Positions 1-6,084 of a DNA stretch of 8,311 bases are shown here, in pieces. The DNA is from Lachnospiraceae bacterium. GTDB lineage: Bacteria > Bacillota > Clostridia > Lachnospirales > Lachnospiraceae. The stretch spans positions 1 through 8,311 of the forward strand of contig JAJQCU010000265.1 in NCBI GenBank assembly GCA_021202575.1, in the 5' to 3' direction. The notes under the pieces are model-generated. The model was not told the origin of the DNA. It did no database searches and saw nothing but the letters and a program-made list of their open reading frames with translations. A program made the translations under genes and the position numbers. Position 1 is the stretch's first letter, and every line of letters starts with the position of its first letter.

Positions 1-220
1 GATGCATGCTGACCTGGAAGCACTCCTGCTGGAGCAAGGCTCCTCACAGAAAAGTCTGTACGGCTTCAATATCTGGGAGGACGGGGAAATCGAGTTCGAT
101 TCCCTGATCAACCCGCCCCGCAACCGGGAAGCAGGCTTCCCCAGGGCCGGACGGTATGTCGCCGACCCTGCAGCGCGGCAGAAAATCACGGAGGTCGTCA
201 AAAAATGGGTGAATATCTGA
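1..220 (+). CDS. DUF5674-type protein, C-terminal part (5' end outside window)
   Basis: The reading frame is open to the left edge and ends at TGA 218-220, so only the last ~72 residues are present; the ATG at position 2 is internal. The visible part carries the pattern I associate with DUF5674 proteins: HADLEALLLEQGS, then a GFNIWEDGEIEFDSLINPPRN stretch interrupted by short turns, then a basic C-terminal helix ending ITEVVKKWVNI. The function of the family is not known to me. The next gene starts inside its 3' end with a 16-nt overlap, so the two are probably translationally coupled and act in the same process. No signal peptide or membrane segment is visible in the part present. The family call is from memory of the motif, not from a search. 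Confidence 0.75.
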   Translation, partial: MHADLEALLLEQGSSQKSLYGFNIWEDGEIEFDSLINPPRNREAGFPRAGRYVADPAARQKITEVVKKWVNI

Positions 221-498
221 AATGGTGGGACATGCCCATCGGCAAACAGATCGGCAACGCCGGAAGCGAGGTAGCCAGGGCCATCCGCCAGAAAAATAAA
301 AATGATATGCTGAGCGCGTCAGCCTTCTGCATCCACGCCATCGAAATGCTGGCCTACACCAAGCTGGACCCCAAAAATGTCAACCGCAGAAATGAGCTGA
401 CCTATGCGCAGGAAGAGATTCTGGATTACATCCTTGGGGATAACCTGTATCAGAACGACGACCAGTCCATCATGAAGTGGTATGACGCGTTCCTTTGA
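205..498 (+). CDS. Small hypothetical protein coupled to the DUF5674-type gene
   Basis: A 97-residue soluble protein with no signal peptide or membrane helix. The start ATG 205 is supported by GGAGG at 190-194, which lies inside the upstream gene and leaves a 10-nt spacing; the first 16 nt overlap the upstream CDS. The N-terminal third (residues 6-30) holds a distinctive KWWDMPIGKQIGNAGSEVAR block. It is followed by a mostly helical, charged body containing an AIEML...LDPKN segment and a C-terminal LGDNLY...IMKWYDAF motif. I recall similar short proteins encoded beside DUF5674 in other Clostridia, but I know of no assigned activity. The 4-helix-like composition and overlapping gene could suggest a two-protein complex with the upstream product; that is inference. 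A structured repeat begins about 10 nt after the stop. Confidence 0.8.
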   Translation: MGEYLKWWDMPIGKQIGNAGSEVARAIRQKNKNDMLSASAFCIHAIEMLAYTKLDPKNVNRRNELTYAQEEILDYILGDNLYQNDDQSIMKWYDAFL

Positions 499-507
499 TA
501 TTTTGTT

Positions 508-640
508 GCGCCGGATGCGGCGCCAGACGTCCGGGGGACATCTGTTCAGCGCGAAGCGAAGCGTAGACAGCAGACGCTTTTGCGCATGTGGAGCACCCGA
601 AGTGCGTCTCCTAGCAGAAGAAATGACTGTGAATAGTAAT
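508..640 (+). repeat. Structured intergenic element, copy A
   Basis: The non-coding stretch after the hypothetical gene is a chain of inverted repeats. These are GCGCCG/CGGCGC (508-513/518-523), a 9-bp arm pair with one mismatch (524-532/536-544), AAGCGT/ACGCTT around 560-580, and GGAG-CAC/GTG-CGT-CTCC (590-596/602-611). It ends in CTAG and CTGTGAATAGTAAT (627-640). A related sequence in the opposite genomic orientation lies at 7256-7345. Both copies share CGCGAAGCG, a hairpin closing with CGTCTC(C/G), a following TAG, and the CTGTGA..TAATA-like tail. The closing stem is GGAG/CTCC here and CGAG/CTCG there, so the outer pair changes on both sides. It may be a dispersed repeat (MITE-like or REP-like) or a structured 3' RNA; which one cannot be decided from the window. 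Confidence 0.55.
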
Positions 641-670
641 GCCGCTCTGTGTACTACAATAAAATTCCTC

Positions 671-699
671 TTGACAACCGCGGCCTCATGCCTTATAAA
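671..699 (+). promoter_or_regulatory. Promoter for the acetolactate synthase unit
   Basis: A consensus -35 box TTGACA (671-676) and a near-consensus -10 box TATAAA (694-699) are separated by exactly 17 nt. This predicts a transcription start near 706, about 165 nt upstream of the synthase start codon. It is the housekeeping-sigma pattern and the best match on the plus strand in this gap. Confidence 0.8.
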
Positions 700-716
700 T
701 AATTGTCGGAGCAAAG

Positions 717-748
717 AAGCTTATGGGTTTCCATAGGCTTTTTCTTTT
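717..748 (+). terminator. Promoter-proximal intrinsic terminator or attenuator
   Basis: A 10-bp stem (717-726 pairing with 731-740, one G-T wobble, loop GTTT) runs straight into a T-rich tract (TTTTTCTTTT, 739-748). It lies only about 10 nt after the predicted start site, so full-length synthase mRNA must read through it. It could equally stop transcripts arriving from the upstream gene. No aptamer fits between start site and hairpin, so a classic riboswitch is unlikely. Confidence 0.65.
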
Positions 749-757
749 GTAAAAAAT

Positions 758-771
758 TTGTTTGCGAACAA
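758..771. promoter_or_regulatory. Small palindrome in the synthase leader, possible operator
   Basis: TTGTT-TGCG-AACAA is an inverted repeat with perfect 5-bp arms, just downstream of the leader terminator. It could bind a dimeric regulator or form a small RNA hairpin. I do not recognise it as a named operator, and 14-bp palindromes also occur by chance. Confidence 0.2.
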
Positions 772-803
772 CAAGTGTCTTTGCTTTTATCATACATTCC
801 CGG

Positions 804-820
804 GGGCAGTATCCCTGCCC
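804..820 (+). other. Leader hairpin upstream of the duplicated ribosome site
   Basis: GGGCAG (804-809) and CTGCCC (815-820) form a perfect 6-bp stem with a 5-nt loop, ending 11 nt before the first GGAGG of the synthase leader. It is followed by ATTACATTTTT, which is too interrupted to be a confident terminator. It may shape access to the ribosome site or be a weak second terminator. Confidence 0.4.
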
Positions 821-826
821 ATTACA

Positions 827-873
827 TTTTTGGAGGCAGCTATTATAACTTTTTGGAGGCAATTATCATAATG
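827..873 (+). repeat. Tandem duplication of the ribosome-binding segment
   Basis: Two consecutive 23-bp units (827-849 and 850-872) both begin TTTTTGGAGGCA and end in a TAT.ATAA-like stretch, differing at four positions. Only the second is followed by a start codon: ATG 871, with GGAGG at 855-859. In the first unit the equivalent triplet is AAC. The duplication decides the start, because the only ATG correctly placed behind a GGAGG is 871. Confidence 0.75.
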
Positions 874-2736
874 GGAACAGAAATCACAGTGTCAGAGACA
901 AGTTCAGCCGCAACAGGCAAAATAATGACCCTGACCGCCGCAGATAATGACTCATCCGCAGAATCAATCACCGTGGGAAATGCCGCAACCGCTGAGCCGA
1001 TCACTGCGGGAAATGCCGCAACCGTTAAACTGACCACCGCTGAAATTGACTCAACCACTGAACCGATCACCGCGAAAAATGCCGTAGGTCACGGCGTCAC
1101 CGCCGCTGAAGTGCTGGTGAAATGCCTGGAGAGCGAGGGCGTCAAATACGTCTTTGGCATCCCCGGCGAGGAAAATCTGGATATGATGCGGGCCCTGGAG
1201 CACTCCTCCTTGCGGGTCATCGTGGTGAGACATGAACAGGGCGCTGCGTTCATGGCGGATATGTACGGCAGACTGACGGGAAAGGCGGGCGTGTGCTTTT
1301 CCACCCTGGGACCCGGCGCCACCAACCTGATCACCGGCACGGCGGACGCCAACAGCGATGGCGCGCCCTTAGTCGCCATCACCGGCCAGGTAGGAACCGA
1401 CCGGATGCATCTGACCTCCCACCAGTACTTAAATCTGGTGGAGCTGTTCGCGCCCATCACCAAGCGCAGCAAGCAGATTGTCAACCCTGACTCCGTCAGT
1501 GAGATCATGCGGATTGCCTTTAAATACGCGGAGAGCGAGAAGCCCGGCGCCTGCCATGTGGACCTGCCGGACAATGTGGCGGCCATGACAGTCACCCCCG
1601 GCCCCGCCGAACGCCCCTTAAAGAAGCCGGTCCACGATGTGGAGAACGCTTCCTTTGCCAGCATTGACCGGGCCGCCGCCCTGATTTACAAGGCAAAGCA
1701 TCCCATTATTCTGGTGGGCCACAGCGCTGTCCGGAATCACGCCGGGGAGGCGCTGACCTCCTTTGCCGACGCCCTGCGCATTCCCGTGGTCAACACCATG
1801 ATGGCCAAGGGCATTATTTCCTATACAAATCAATATTCCATGTGGACCATCGGCATCACCCAGCGGGACTATCAGAACCGCTTTATGGACATGGCTGACC
1901 TGGTCATCGCGGTGGGCTACGACATCGTGGAATTCGCGCCGCGCAAGTGGAATCAGGATGAGAGCCACCCCATCCTGCACATCGATACCCGCCCGGCCCA
2001 CATCAATAAATTCTTCCAGCCCGACGCCCAAGTCATCGGGGACATCTCCTATTCCCTGCAGCAGCTCCTCTACCGCTGCGAGCCCAAGGAGGAGCCGACG
2101 GAATTTCTGGCGTTGAAGGACAAAATGCGGGAGGAATACGAGAGCTTCGCAAACGACAGCTCCTTCCCGATGAAACCCCAGAGGATTCTGTATGACGTGC
2201 GGAAATTTATGGGAGAAAACGACATTGTCATCTCCGATGTGGGCGCCCACAAAATGTGGATTGCCAGAGAATACAACTGCTACCGGCCCAACACCCGCAT
2301 CATTTCCAACGGCTTCGCCACCATGGGAATCGCCGTTCCAGGCGCGGTGGCGGCCAAGCTGGTGTTTCCCGACAGAAAGGTGCTGGCCATCTCCGGCGAC
2401 GGCGGCTTCATGATGAACAGCCAGGAGTACGAGACAGCCTTAAGGGAACACATTCCCATCGTCACCCTGATTTTCACCGACGCAAGCTACGGCCTGATCA
2501 AGTGGAAGCAGATGGACCGTTACCAGAGCAGCTGCTATGTGGATTTCACCAATCCCGATTTTGTGAAATACGCAGAGAGTATGCACGCGAAGGGCTACCG
2601 CATTGAGAAGGCGGAGGATCTGCTGCCCACCCTGGAGGACGCGTTCCGCCAGGAGATTCCCTGCATCATTGAATGCCCGGTGGATTATAGAGAAAATGGG
2701 AAGCTGTCAGAATACCTGAAAGCGAAATTCGGATAA
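871..2736 (+). CDS. alsS: Acetolactate synthase, catabolic (AlsS-like), with repeat-built N-terminal extension
   Basis: A thiamine-diphosphate enzyme of 621 residues. The family condenses two pyruvates to 2-acetolactate plus CO2 in the cytosol, feeding acetoin or branched-chain amino acid synthesis. The catalytic core starts near G75 and is about 547 residues, normal for the family. Visible motifs are VFGIPGEEN, RHEQGAAFMA with the ThDP-activating Glu122, GPGATNL, VDLPDNV, GYDIVEFAPRKWN in the middle domain, ISNGFATMG, and the metal/ThDP site GDGG (Asp510) paired with Asp537 in IFTDASYG. Using Asp rather than Asn at the second ligand, and the C-terminal VDF...VKYAES...PVDYREN pattern, match AlsS-type enzymes better than biosynthetic IlvB. 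Residues 1-74 are an odd Thr/Ala/Ser/Glu-rich extension of 11-residue repeats. ATG 871 is chosen for its GGAGG. The gene stands alone, with no small subunit or acetolactate decarboxylase in the window. Substrate assignment is inferred from motifs. Confidence 0.9.
   Translation: MGTEITVSETSSAATGKIMTLTAADNDSSAESITVGNAATAEPITAGNAATVKLTTAEIDSTTEPITAKNAVGHGVTAAEVLVKCLESEGVKYVFGIPGEENLDMMRALEHSSLRVIVVRHEQGAAFMADMYGRLTGKAGVCFSTLGPGATNLITGTADANSDGAPLVAITGQVGTDRMHLTSHQYLNLVELFAPITKRSKQIVNPDSVSEIMRIAFKYAESEKPGACHVDLPDNVAAMTVTPGPAERPLKKPVHDVENASFASIDRAAALIYKAKHPIILVGHSAVRNHAGEALTSFADALRIPVVNTMMAKGIISYTNQYSMWTIGITQRDYQNRFMDMADLVIAVGYDIVEFAPRKWNQDESHPILHIDTRPAHINKFFQPDAQVIGDISYSLQQLLYRCEPKEEPTEFLALKDKMREEYESFANDSSFPMKPQRILYDVRKFMGENDIVISDVGAHKMWIAREYNCYRPNTRIISNGFATMGIAVPGAVAAKLVFPDRKVLAISGDGGFMMNSQEYETALREHIPIVTLIFTDASYGLIKWKQMDRYQSSCYVDFTNPDFVKYAESMHAKGYRIEKAEDLLPTLEDAFRQEIPCIIECPVDYRENGKLSEYLKAKFG
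928..1092 (+). repeat. 33-bp imperfect tandem repeats inside the synthase 5' end
   Basis: Five in-frame 33-bp units (928-960, 961-993, 994-1026, 1027-1059, 1060-1092) encode 11-residue repeats (residues 20-74). Units 2, 3 and 5 follow E-(S/P)-I-T-(A/V)-(G/K)-N-A; units 1 and 4 form a second type, x-L-T-(A/T)-A-(D/E)-x-D-S. Units 2 and 3 are closest at the DNA level, sharing a run GGGAAATGCCGCAACCG. No cysteine, membrane helix or recognised targeting signal is present. The catalytic domain begins directly after the last unit. Confidence 0.8.
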
Positions 2737-2750
2737 TACCAATCAAAGAG

Positions 2751-2792
2751 CCCCGCTAACAGCCTTATGCAAAGCTGCTGACGGGGGTTTTT
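2751..2792 (+). terminator. Intrinsic terminator after the synthase gene
   Basis: CCCCG (2751-2755) and CAGC (2760-2763 region) pair with GCTG (2775-2780 region) and CGGGG (2782-2786), with a mismatched internal stretch, followed by TTTTT (2788-2792). It begins 14 nt after the stop codon. The minus-strand kinase gene ends convergently at 2863, and the hairpin could also weakly stop that transcript, though its minus-strand T tract is poor. Confidence 0.8.
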
Positions 2793-2862
2793 AATGAAGG
2801 CACCTGACAGAACCAATAATCAGACTCTTATTTGCCGGATTTAGCGCGAAATCATGAAGCGA

Positions 2863-3465
2863 TCATCCCCGCTCCCCAAACCTGTCTCTCGCAATATAAG
2901 CTAAAAGCTCCACCGTTTTTTCCACCCCAAAGGCCGACGAATCAATCATCAGATCCTTATTGGTGGACGGCCCGTTATATTCCGGGCAATACCTCCTGTG
3001 GTACAGCTCCCTGGAGCGGTCCACCTCCCGGATCATCCTGCGGGCTTCCTTCTCCTCCATGCCAAGCGTCTCCGTGCAGTTTTTGAGCCGGGCCTCCGCC
3101 GGCGCATAAATATAGACGCTCAAAGAATTCTCAAAATCCCGGAGAATGCTGTCCGCGCAGCGCCCCACGATAATGCAGGATTCCCTTTTGGCCAGATCCC
3201 GGATAATATTGGTCTGAATACCGAAAATCTCGTCCTGCATGCTGGAAACGCCCATCCCCAGCGGATACTGCCGCTTAAACAGGGCATTGTTGGAATTCTC
3301 CTCCTTGCTGCTGATCACAGACACCGGCAGACCCATCCTTTTCGCGGTCTCCTCCACAATATCCCTGTCATAAAAATCAATCTCCAGTTCCTCAGCCAGC
3401 TGCTGGGCGATGGTGCGGCCCAGACTGCCGAACTGCCGGGAAAGCGTGATTACATACTGTTTCAT
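2863..3465 (-). CDS. Cytidylate-kinase-like P-loop protein (Cytidylate_kin2 type)
   Basis: A 200-residue soluble protein of the cytidylate kinase-like family (AAA_26/Cytidylate_kin2 type). The start is MKQYVITLSRQFGS, and the P-loop region is FGSLGRTIA (residues 12-20), where Leu15 replaces the glycine usual in GSGGR. Later come YDRDIVEE (32-39), IIVGRCADSIL (98-108, typical for the family), a VYIYAP strand (117-122), and an Arg-rich lid helix (about 142-158) ending YHRRYC. True CMP kinases are ~220 residues; the substrate of this shorter branch is not established to my knowledge. The start is supported by GAGGAGG, seven nt upstream, which overlaps the stop of the permease gene; only 12 nt separate the two genes. 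It is therefore the last gene of the amino acid transporter operon. Phosphoryl transfer to a nucleotide or other small molecule is family inference. Confidence 0.85.
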   Translation of the reverse strand: MKQYVITLSRQFGSLGRTIAQQLAEELEIDFYDRDIVEETAKRMGLPVSVISSKEENSNNALFKRQYPLGMGVSSMQDEIFGIQTNIIRDLAKRESCIIVGRCADSILRDFENSLSVYIYAPAEARLKNCTETLGMEEKEARRMIREVDRSRELYHRRYCPEYNGPSTNKDLMIDSSAFGVEKTVELLAYIARDRFGERG

Positions 3466-3477
3466 TTCGCTGCCTCC

Positions 3478-4272
3478 TCAAGTGCTGTTCGCCGCGTTCA
3501 GCGTCTGCGCCAGCTGTGCCTGCCTTGCTTTCTTCAGCCTCTTATTCTTGATACTCCTCACCATACAGGACAATGTAAAATTGATGGCGAAATAGATCAG
3601 ACAGGCAAAGCCGAACAGCACAAACACATCGCTGACATTGACCGTATTCAGGCCGTTATATCTGTGAGCGGAGCTCAGAAGCTTCTTGGTGCGGGCCATC
3701 AGCTCGATGGTCGCCACATTGGCCAGGTAGGAGGAATCCTTCACCGTGGTGATCACCTGGCTTAACAGCGTGGGAATGATGTTATTGTAAGCCTGGGGCA
3801 GCACAATGTGCCACATGATCCGCACCGTGCCAAAGCCCTGGGACCGCCCCGCCTCAAATTGTCCGTGAGCCACACTATTTAAGCCGCCCCGGACAATCTC
3901 CGCGATCACCGACGAGGTAAATAACACCAGCGCCACCACCGTCTTAAATAAAAGCTTCACCTCCGCCGAGGACAGGCCGAACATTTTATGCTCCAGAAAG
4001 CCGGGACACGGGCAGAAAATCATACACACAAAAATCCACAATAACAGCGGCGTATTCCTGAAAATCTCAATATACGCCGTGGCCAGCCATTTCAGAATCC
4101 TGACCGGCCCCTTATTGCAGTAATTGCGGAGCATCGCCAGAACCGAGCCGATGACGAGACCGAACAGCACCGCCGTCACGGAAATCACCAGCGTAAAAGC
4201 CACGCCCTTCATCAGATAAATCAGAACCGCGGAATTTGTGATGATGGAAATGCTTCCCTTTATGTTTTCCAT
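3478..4272 (-). CDS. Polar amino acid ABC transporter, permease subunit 2
   Basis: A 264-residue integral membrane protein of the His/Glu/Gln/Arg/opine-type permease family, which forms the translocation channel with the other permease and is driven by the ATPase encoded upstream. Hydrophobic helices are visible at about 22-48, 63-90, 108-127, 160-178 and 214-238. The cytoplasmic EAA loop, which docks on the ATPase, is at about 124-148 (AEIVRGGLNSVAHGQFEAGR then SQGFG). EIFRNTPLLLWIF (68-80) is the conserved family segment. The last ~25 residues are basic and hydrophilic. ATG 4272 lies one base beyond the stop of the preceding permease gene (TAG 4276-4274), with an AAGGATGG ribosome site inside that gene, so translation is coupled. 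A short Cys/Pro stretch (CPCP, about 87-90) between helices is unusual. The exact amino acid carried cannot be read from the sequence. Confidence 0.93.
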   Translation of the reverse strand: MENIKGSISIITNSAVLIYLMKGVAFTLVISVTAVLFGLVIGSVLAMLRNYCNKGPVRILKWLATAYIEIFRNTPLLLWIFVCMIFCPCPGFLEHKMFGLSSAEVKLLFKTVVALVLFTSSVIAEIVRGGLNSVAHGQFEAGRSQGFGTVRIMWHIVLPQAYNNIIPTLLSQVITTVKDSSYLANVATIELMARTKKLLSSAHRYNGLNTVNVSDVFVLFGFACLIYFAINFTLSCMVRSIKNKRLKKARQAQLAQTLNAANST

Positions 4273-4273
4273 G

Positions 4274-4996
4274 CTACACCATCCTTCCCAAGCGCTTCAC
4301 AACCTTCTTCGTCCTGCCTTCCCGCTGCTTTAAGGAAATCTCCCACATACTGGCGACACTGGAAAGCGGACAGCACACCAGGAAAAACAGAAGGCCGCTG
4401 ACCAGATAGGCGGGCGCGTAGGCGCCGCCGGTGGACTCGCCGGTGACAAAATTGTAGGTGGCTGAAATTAAGTCCGCCCCTCCCACAATGTACAGGCAGG
4501 ACGTGTTTTTGATCAGATTGACCACCTGATTGACCATGGGCGGCAGAATAATCTTGATGCTCTGAGGTAAAATAATATAGTACATCTTCTGAATATAGCC
4601 AAAGCCCTGAGACGACGCGGCGTCAAACTGCCCCTTGGGAATCGCCTCAATGCCCGCCCGGATCACCTCCGAGACATAAGCCCCGTGATAAATTCCCAGC
4701 GCCAGAATACCCGTCCGGATAATTCCCAGACTGACGCCCCCAAAGGCCAGCGCATAGTACAGAAAACACATCTGCAAAAGCAAGGGCGTGTTCTGCACCA
4801 CCTCCACGTAAACCCGGGCGATAACCTTCAAAGGCCTTACGCTGCCTGTTGCGAACAGGCCCAGCACAATACCAATGGCCAGAGCCAGCAGCAGCCCAAA
4901 GACGGCGGTCAGCGCCGTAGTGCCCAGGCCCTGTAAGAAAACTGCCCGGAAGGTCCATATTTTTTTCCATGCGTCAAGGGAGAATAACTGAGCCAC
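4274..4996 (-). CDS. Polar amino acid ABC transporter, permease subunit 1
   Basis: A 240-residue permease of the same family as its downstream neighbour. Hydrophobic helices are at about 22-49, 72-103, 148-165 and 194-215. The family segment VEVVQNTPLLLQMCFLYYAL begins at residue 64. The EAA loop is at about 109-133 (SEVIRAGIEAIPKGQFDAAS then SQGFG). The C-terminus is strongly basic (residues 223-238). The start is GTG 4996, chosen because AGGAG sits seven nt upstream and the protein begins at the length usual for the family; no nearby ATG fits. It lies 102 nt after the solute-binding gene, with a strong hairpin in the gap, and is one base from the next permease. The two permeases presumably form a heterodimer. 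Confidence 0.93.
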   Translation of the reverse strand: MAQLFSLDAWKKIWTFRAVFLQGLGTTALTAVFGLLLALAIGIVLGLFATGSVRPLKVIARVYVEVVQNTPLLLQMCFLYYALAFGGVSLGIIRTGILALGIYHGAYVSEVIRAGIEAIPKGQFDAASSQGFGYIQKMYYIILPQSIKIILPPMVNQVVNLIKNTSCLYIVGGADLISATYNFVTGESTGGAYAPAYLVSGLLFFLVCCPLSSVASMWEISLKQREGRTKKVVKRLGRMV

Positions 4997-5026
4997 TTTT
5001 TATCTCCTGTCCATAAGTCAAATATC

Positions 5027-5059
5027 CAGGGCCGGTGCTTTATGAAAAGCACAGCCCTG
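5027..5059 (-). other. Intercistronic hairpin between binding-protein and permease genes
   Basis: On the minus-strand transcript CAGGGC pairs with GCCCTG, and GTGCTTT with AAAGCAC, around a 4-nt loop, with a small asymmetric internal loop between the two stems. No T tract follows, so it is not a standard terminator. Such hairpins behind solute-binding genes often protect the upstream mRNA or reduce downstream expression, which would give binding protein in excess over permease; that role is inferred. Confidence 0.6.
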
Positions 5060-5098
5060 TCAAAAGTTATAATTGTTTAAAAACGGATATCCGGGAAG

Positions 5099-6031
5099 TT
5101 AGTCGATTCCATACTCCGTGATCAGTCCGTCGATGGTGCCGTCCTCAAGCCAGCCCGTAATCAGCGTCTCGCACAGCTCGCTCATGCCGGAATCCTTTGT
5201 GGTGGCGACGCCGTACTCCTGGGGAGCGAACTCATCCTCAATGTAGGAGCGGGAATCCGTATTGTAAACTGCCAGGATGGACTTATCCACACAGAAGGCG
5301 TCCACCTCACCGGCTGAAAGCGCGGTGGAAATGGTGGGATAATCGTCATACTGCTGGAAGCTGATGCCCGTGGTCCAGGTCGCCGCGTCAAAGGTGTCCG
5401 CGTCATACTCCGTGCCGTCGATATAGCCGCCCTCAATCATGGCCTCTGTCAGACTCTTGGCGGAGGTGGAACCGGAGGAAACGCCTACCTTCGCGTCCAC
5501 CAGGTCAGCAAGAGACGTGATGCCGGAGGAATTCTCCACCAGAACGGTCACATAATCCGTATAATAGGGAGTCGTGAAATCCCAGCTCTTCTGCCTCTCC
5601 TCCGTGATGGTGAAGGTGGCCAGCACGCAGTCGATATCCCCGGAATCCAGAAGCTCAGTTCTGGTGGCGGCGGTCACCGCCGTGTACTCCACGTCCACGC
5701 CCAGGTAATCAGCGATCATCTGCGCCAGCTCAATCTCCATACCCTCGTACTCACCGGTCAGCTCATCCTGATAGCCGAAGCCGATGACGGCGTTTTTGAC
5801 GCCCACTCTCAGGACGCCTCTGTCGATAATGGCCTGCACATCCTCCGCGTACTCGGTTTCGTCCGCCGCTTCCTCAGATTCTTCTGACGCTTCCTCCTCC
5901 GTCTCATCAACAGTTTCTTCCGTCTCCTCCGCTTCCGAAGAGGAAGTGCTGGAGGAACTGCCGCAGCCCGCCAGCATGGACACCGCCATCAGGGAGGAAA
6001 GCAACAACGCCGCTACTCTTTTCTTTTTCAT
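5099..6031 (-). CDS. Amino acid ABC transporter solute-binding lipoprotein (SBP family 3)
   Basis: A 310-residue extracytoplasmic lipoprotein that captures the amino acid and delivers it to the two permeases. A lipoprotein signal (MKKKRVAALLLSS then a hydrophobic core) ends in lipobox LAGC, so Cys23 is the lipidated residue. Residues 24-62 are a disordered Ser-then-Glu-rich linker of very high negative charge. The SBP_bac_3 domain starts near 65 (IIDRGVLRVGVKNAV). It contains GMEIELAQMIADYLG, the family signature region, ATRTELLDSGDIDC, and TITEERQKSWDFTTPYY; Arg146 is the expected ligand-carboxylate contact. In the second lobe, VDAFCVDKSIL (Asp249) is the expected amino-group contact. ATG 6031 is chosen because GAGGAG lies six nt upstream and the signal peptide begins there; an in-frame TTG nine codons earlier has no such support. 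Ligand identity among polar amino acids is open. Confidence 0.94.
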   Translation of the reverse strand: MKKKRVAALLLSSLMAVSMLAGCGSSSSTSSSEAEETEETVDETEEEASEESEEAADETEYAEDVQAIIDRGVLRVGVKNAVIGFGYQDELTGEYEGMEIELAQMIADYLGVDVEYTAVTAATRTELLDSGDIDCVLATFTITEERQKSWDFTTPYYTDYVTVLVENSSGITSLADLVDAKVGVSSGSTSAKSLTEAMIEGGYIDGTEYDADTFDAATWTTGISFQQYDDYPTISTALSAGEVDAFCVDKSILAVYNTDSRSYIEDEFAPQEYGVATTKDSGMSELCETLITGWLEDGTIDGLITEYGID

Positions 6032-6084
6032 AATATTCTCCTCATTTCTGCGCGGCAATCATGATAAAGATCTGTCAATCAATA

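Noticed and set aside
482..736. Small plus-strand ORF over the intergenic element, promoter and terminator
   Set aside because: It is Arg-rich and low complexity, lacks a ribosome site and covers evident inverted repeats and promoter boxes; it is non-coding.
703..870. In-frame upstream extension of the synthase from TTG 703
   Set aside because: It would run through the predicted start site, the terminator hairpin and both GGAGG sites, has no ribosome site of its own, and encodes nothing family-like. ATG 871 is much better supported.
928..1092. CRISPR-like repeat array
   Set aside because: The units are contiguous, degenerate and in frame with the coding sequence, with no unique spacers; they are coding tandem repeats.
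1618..2250. Long minus-strand open frame inside the synthase
   Set aside because: It is a shadow of the real gene: no ribosome site, no recognisable domain, and composition explained by antisense codons.
871..2736. Oxalyl-CoA or benzoylformate decarboxylase instead of acetolactate synthase
   Set aside because: These share the ThDP fold, but the C-terminal VDF...VKYAES...PVDYREN pattern and Asp-type second metal ligand fit AlsS-like enzymes.
2793..2862. Possible feature in the convergent gap after the synthase terminator
   Set aside because: Seventy AT-rich bases with no inverted repeat, ORF or promoter that I can support.
2998..3765. Plus-strand open frame spanning the kinase and permease genes
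   Set aside because: It lies antisense across two well-supported genes and their junction, with no family features.
6032..6058. Upstream TTG start for the solute-binding lipoprotein
   Set aside because: It would add a charged stretch ahead of the signal peptide and lacks a ribosome site; ATG 6031 has GAGGAG at proper spacing.
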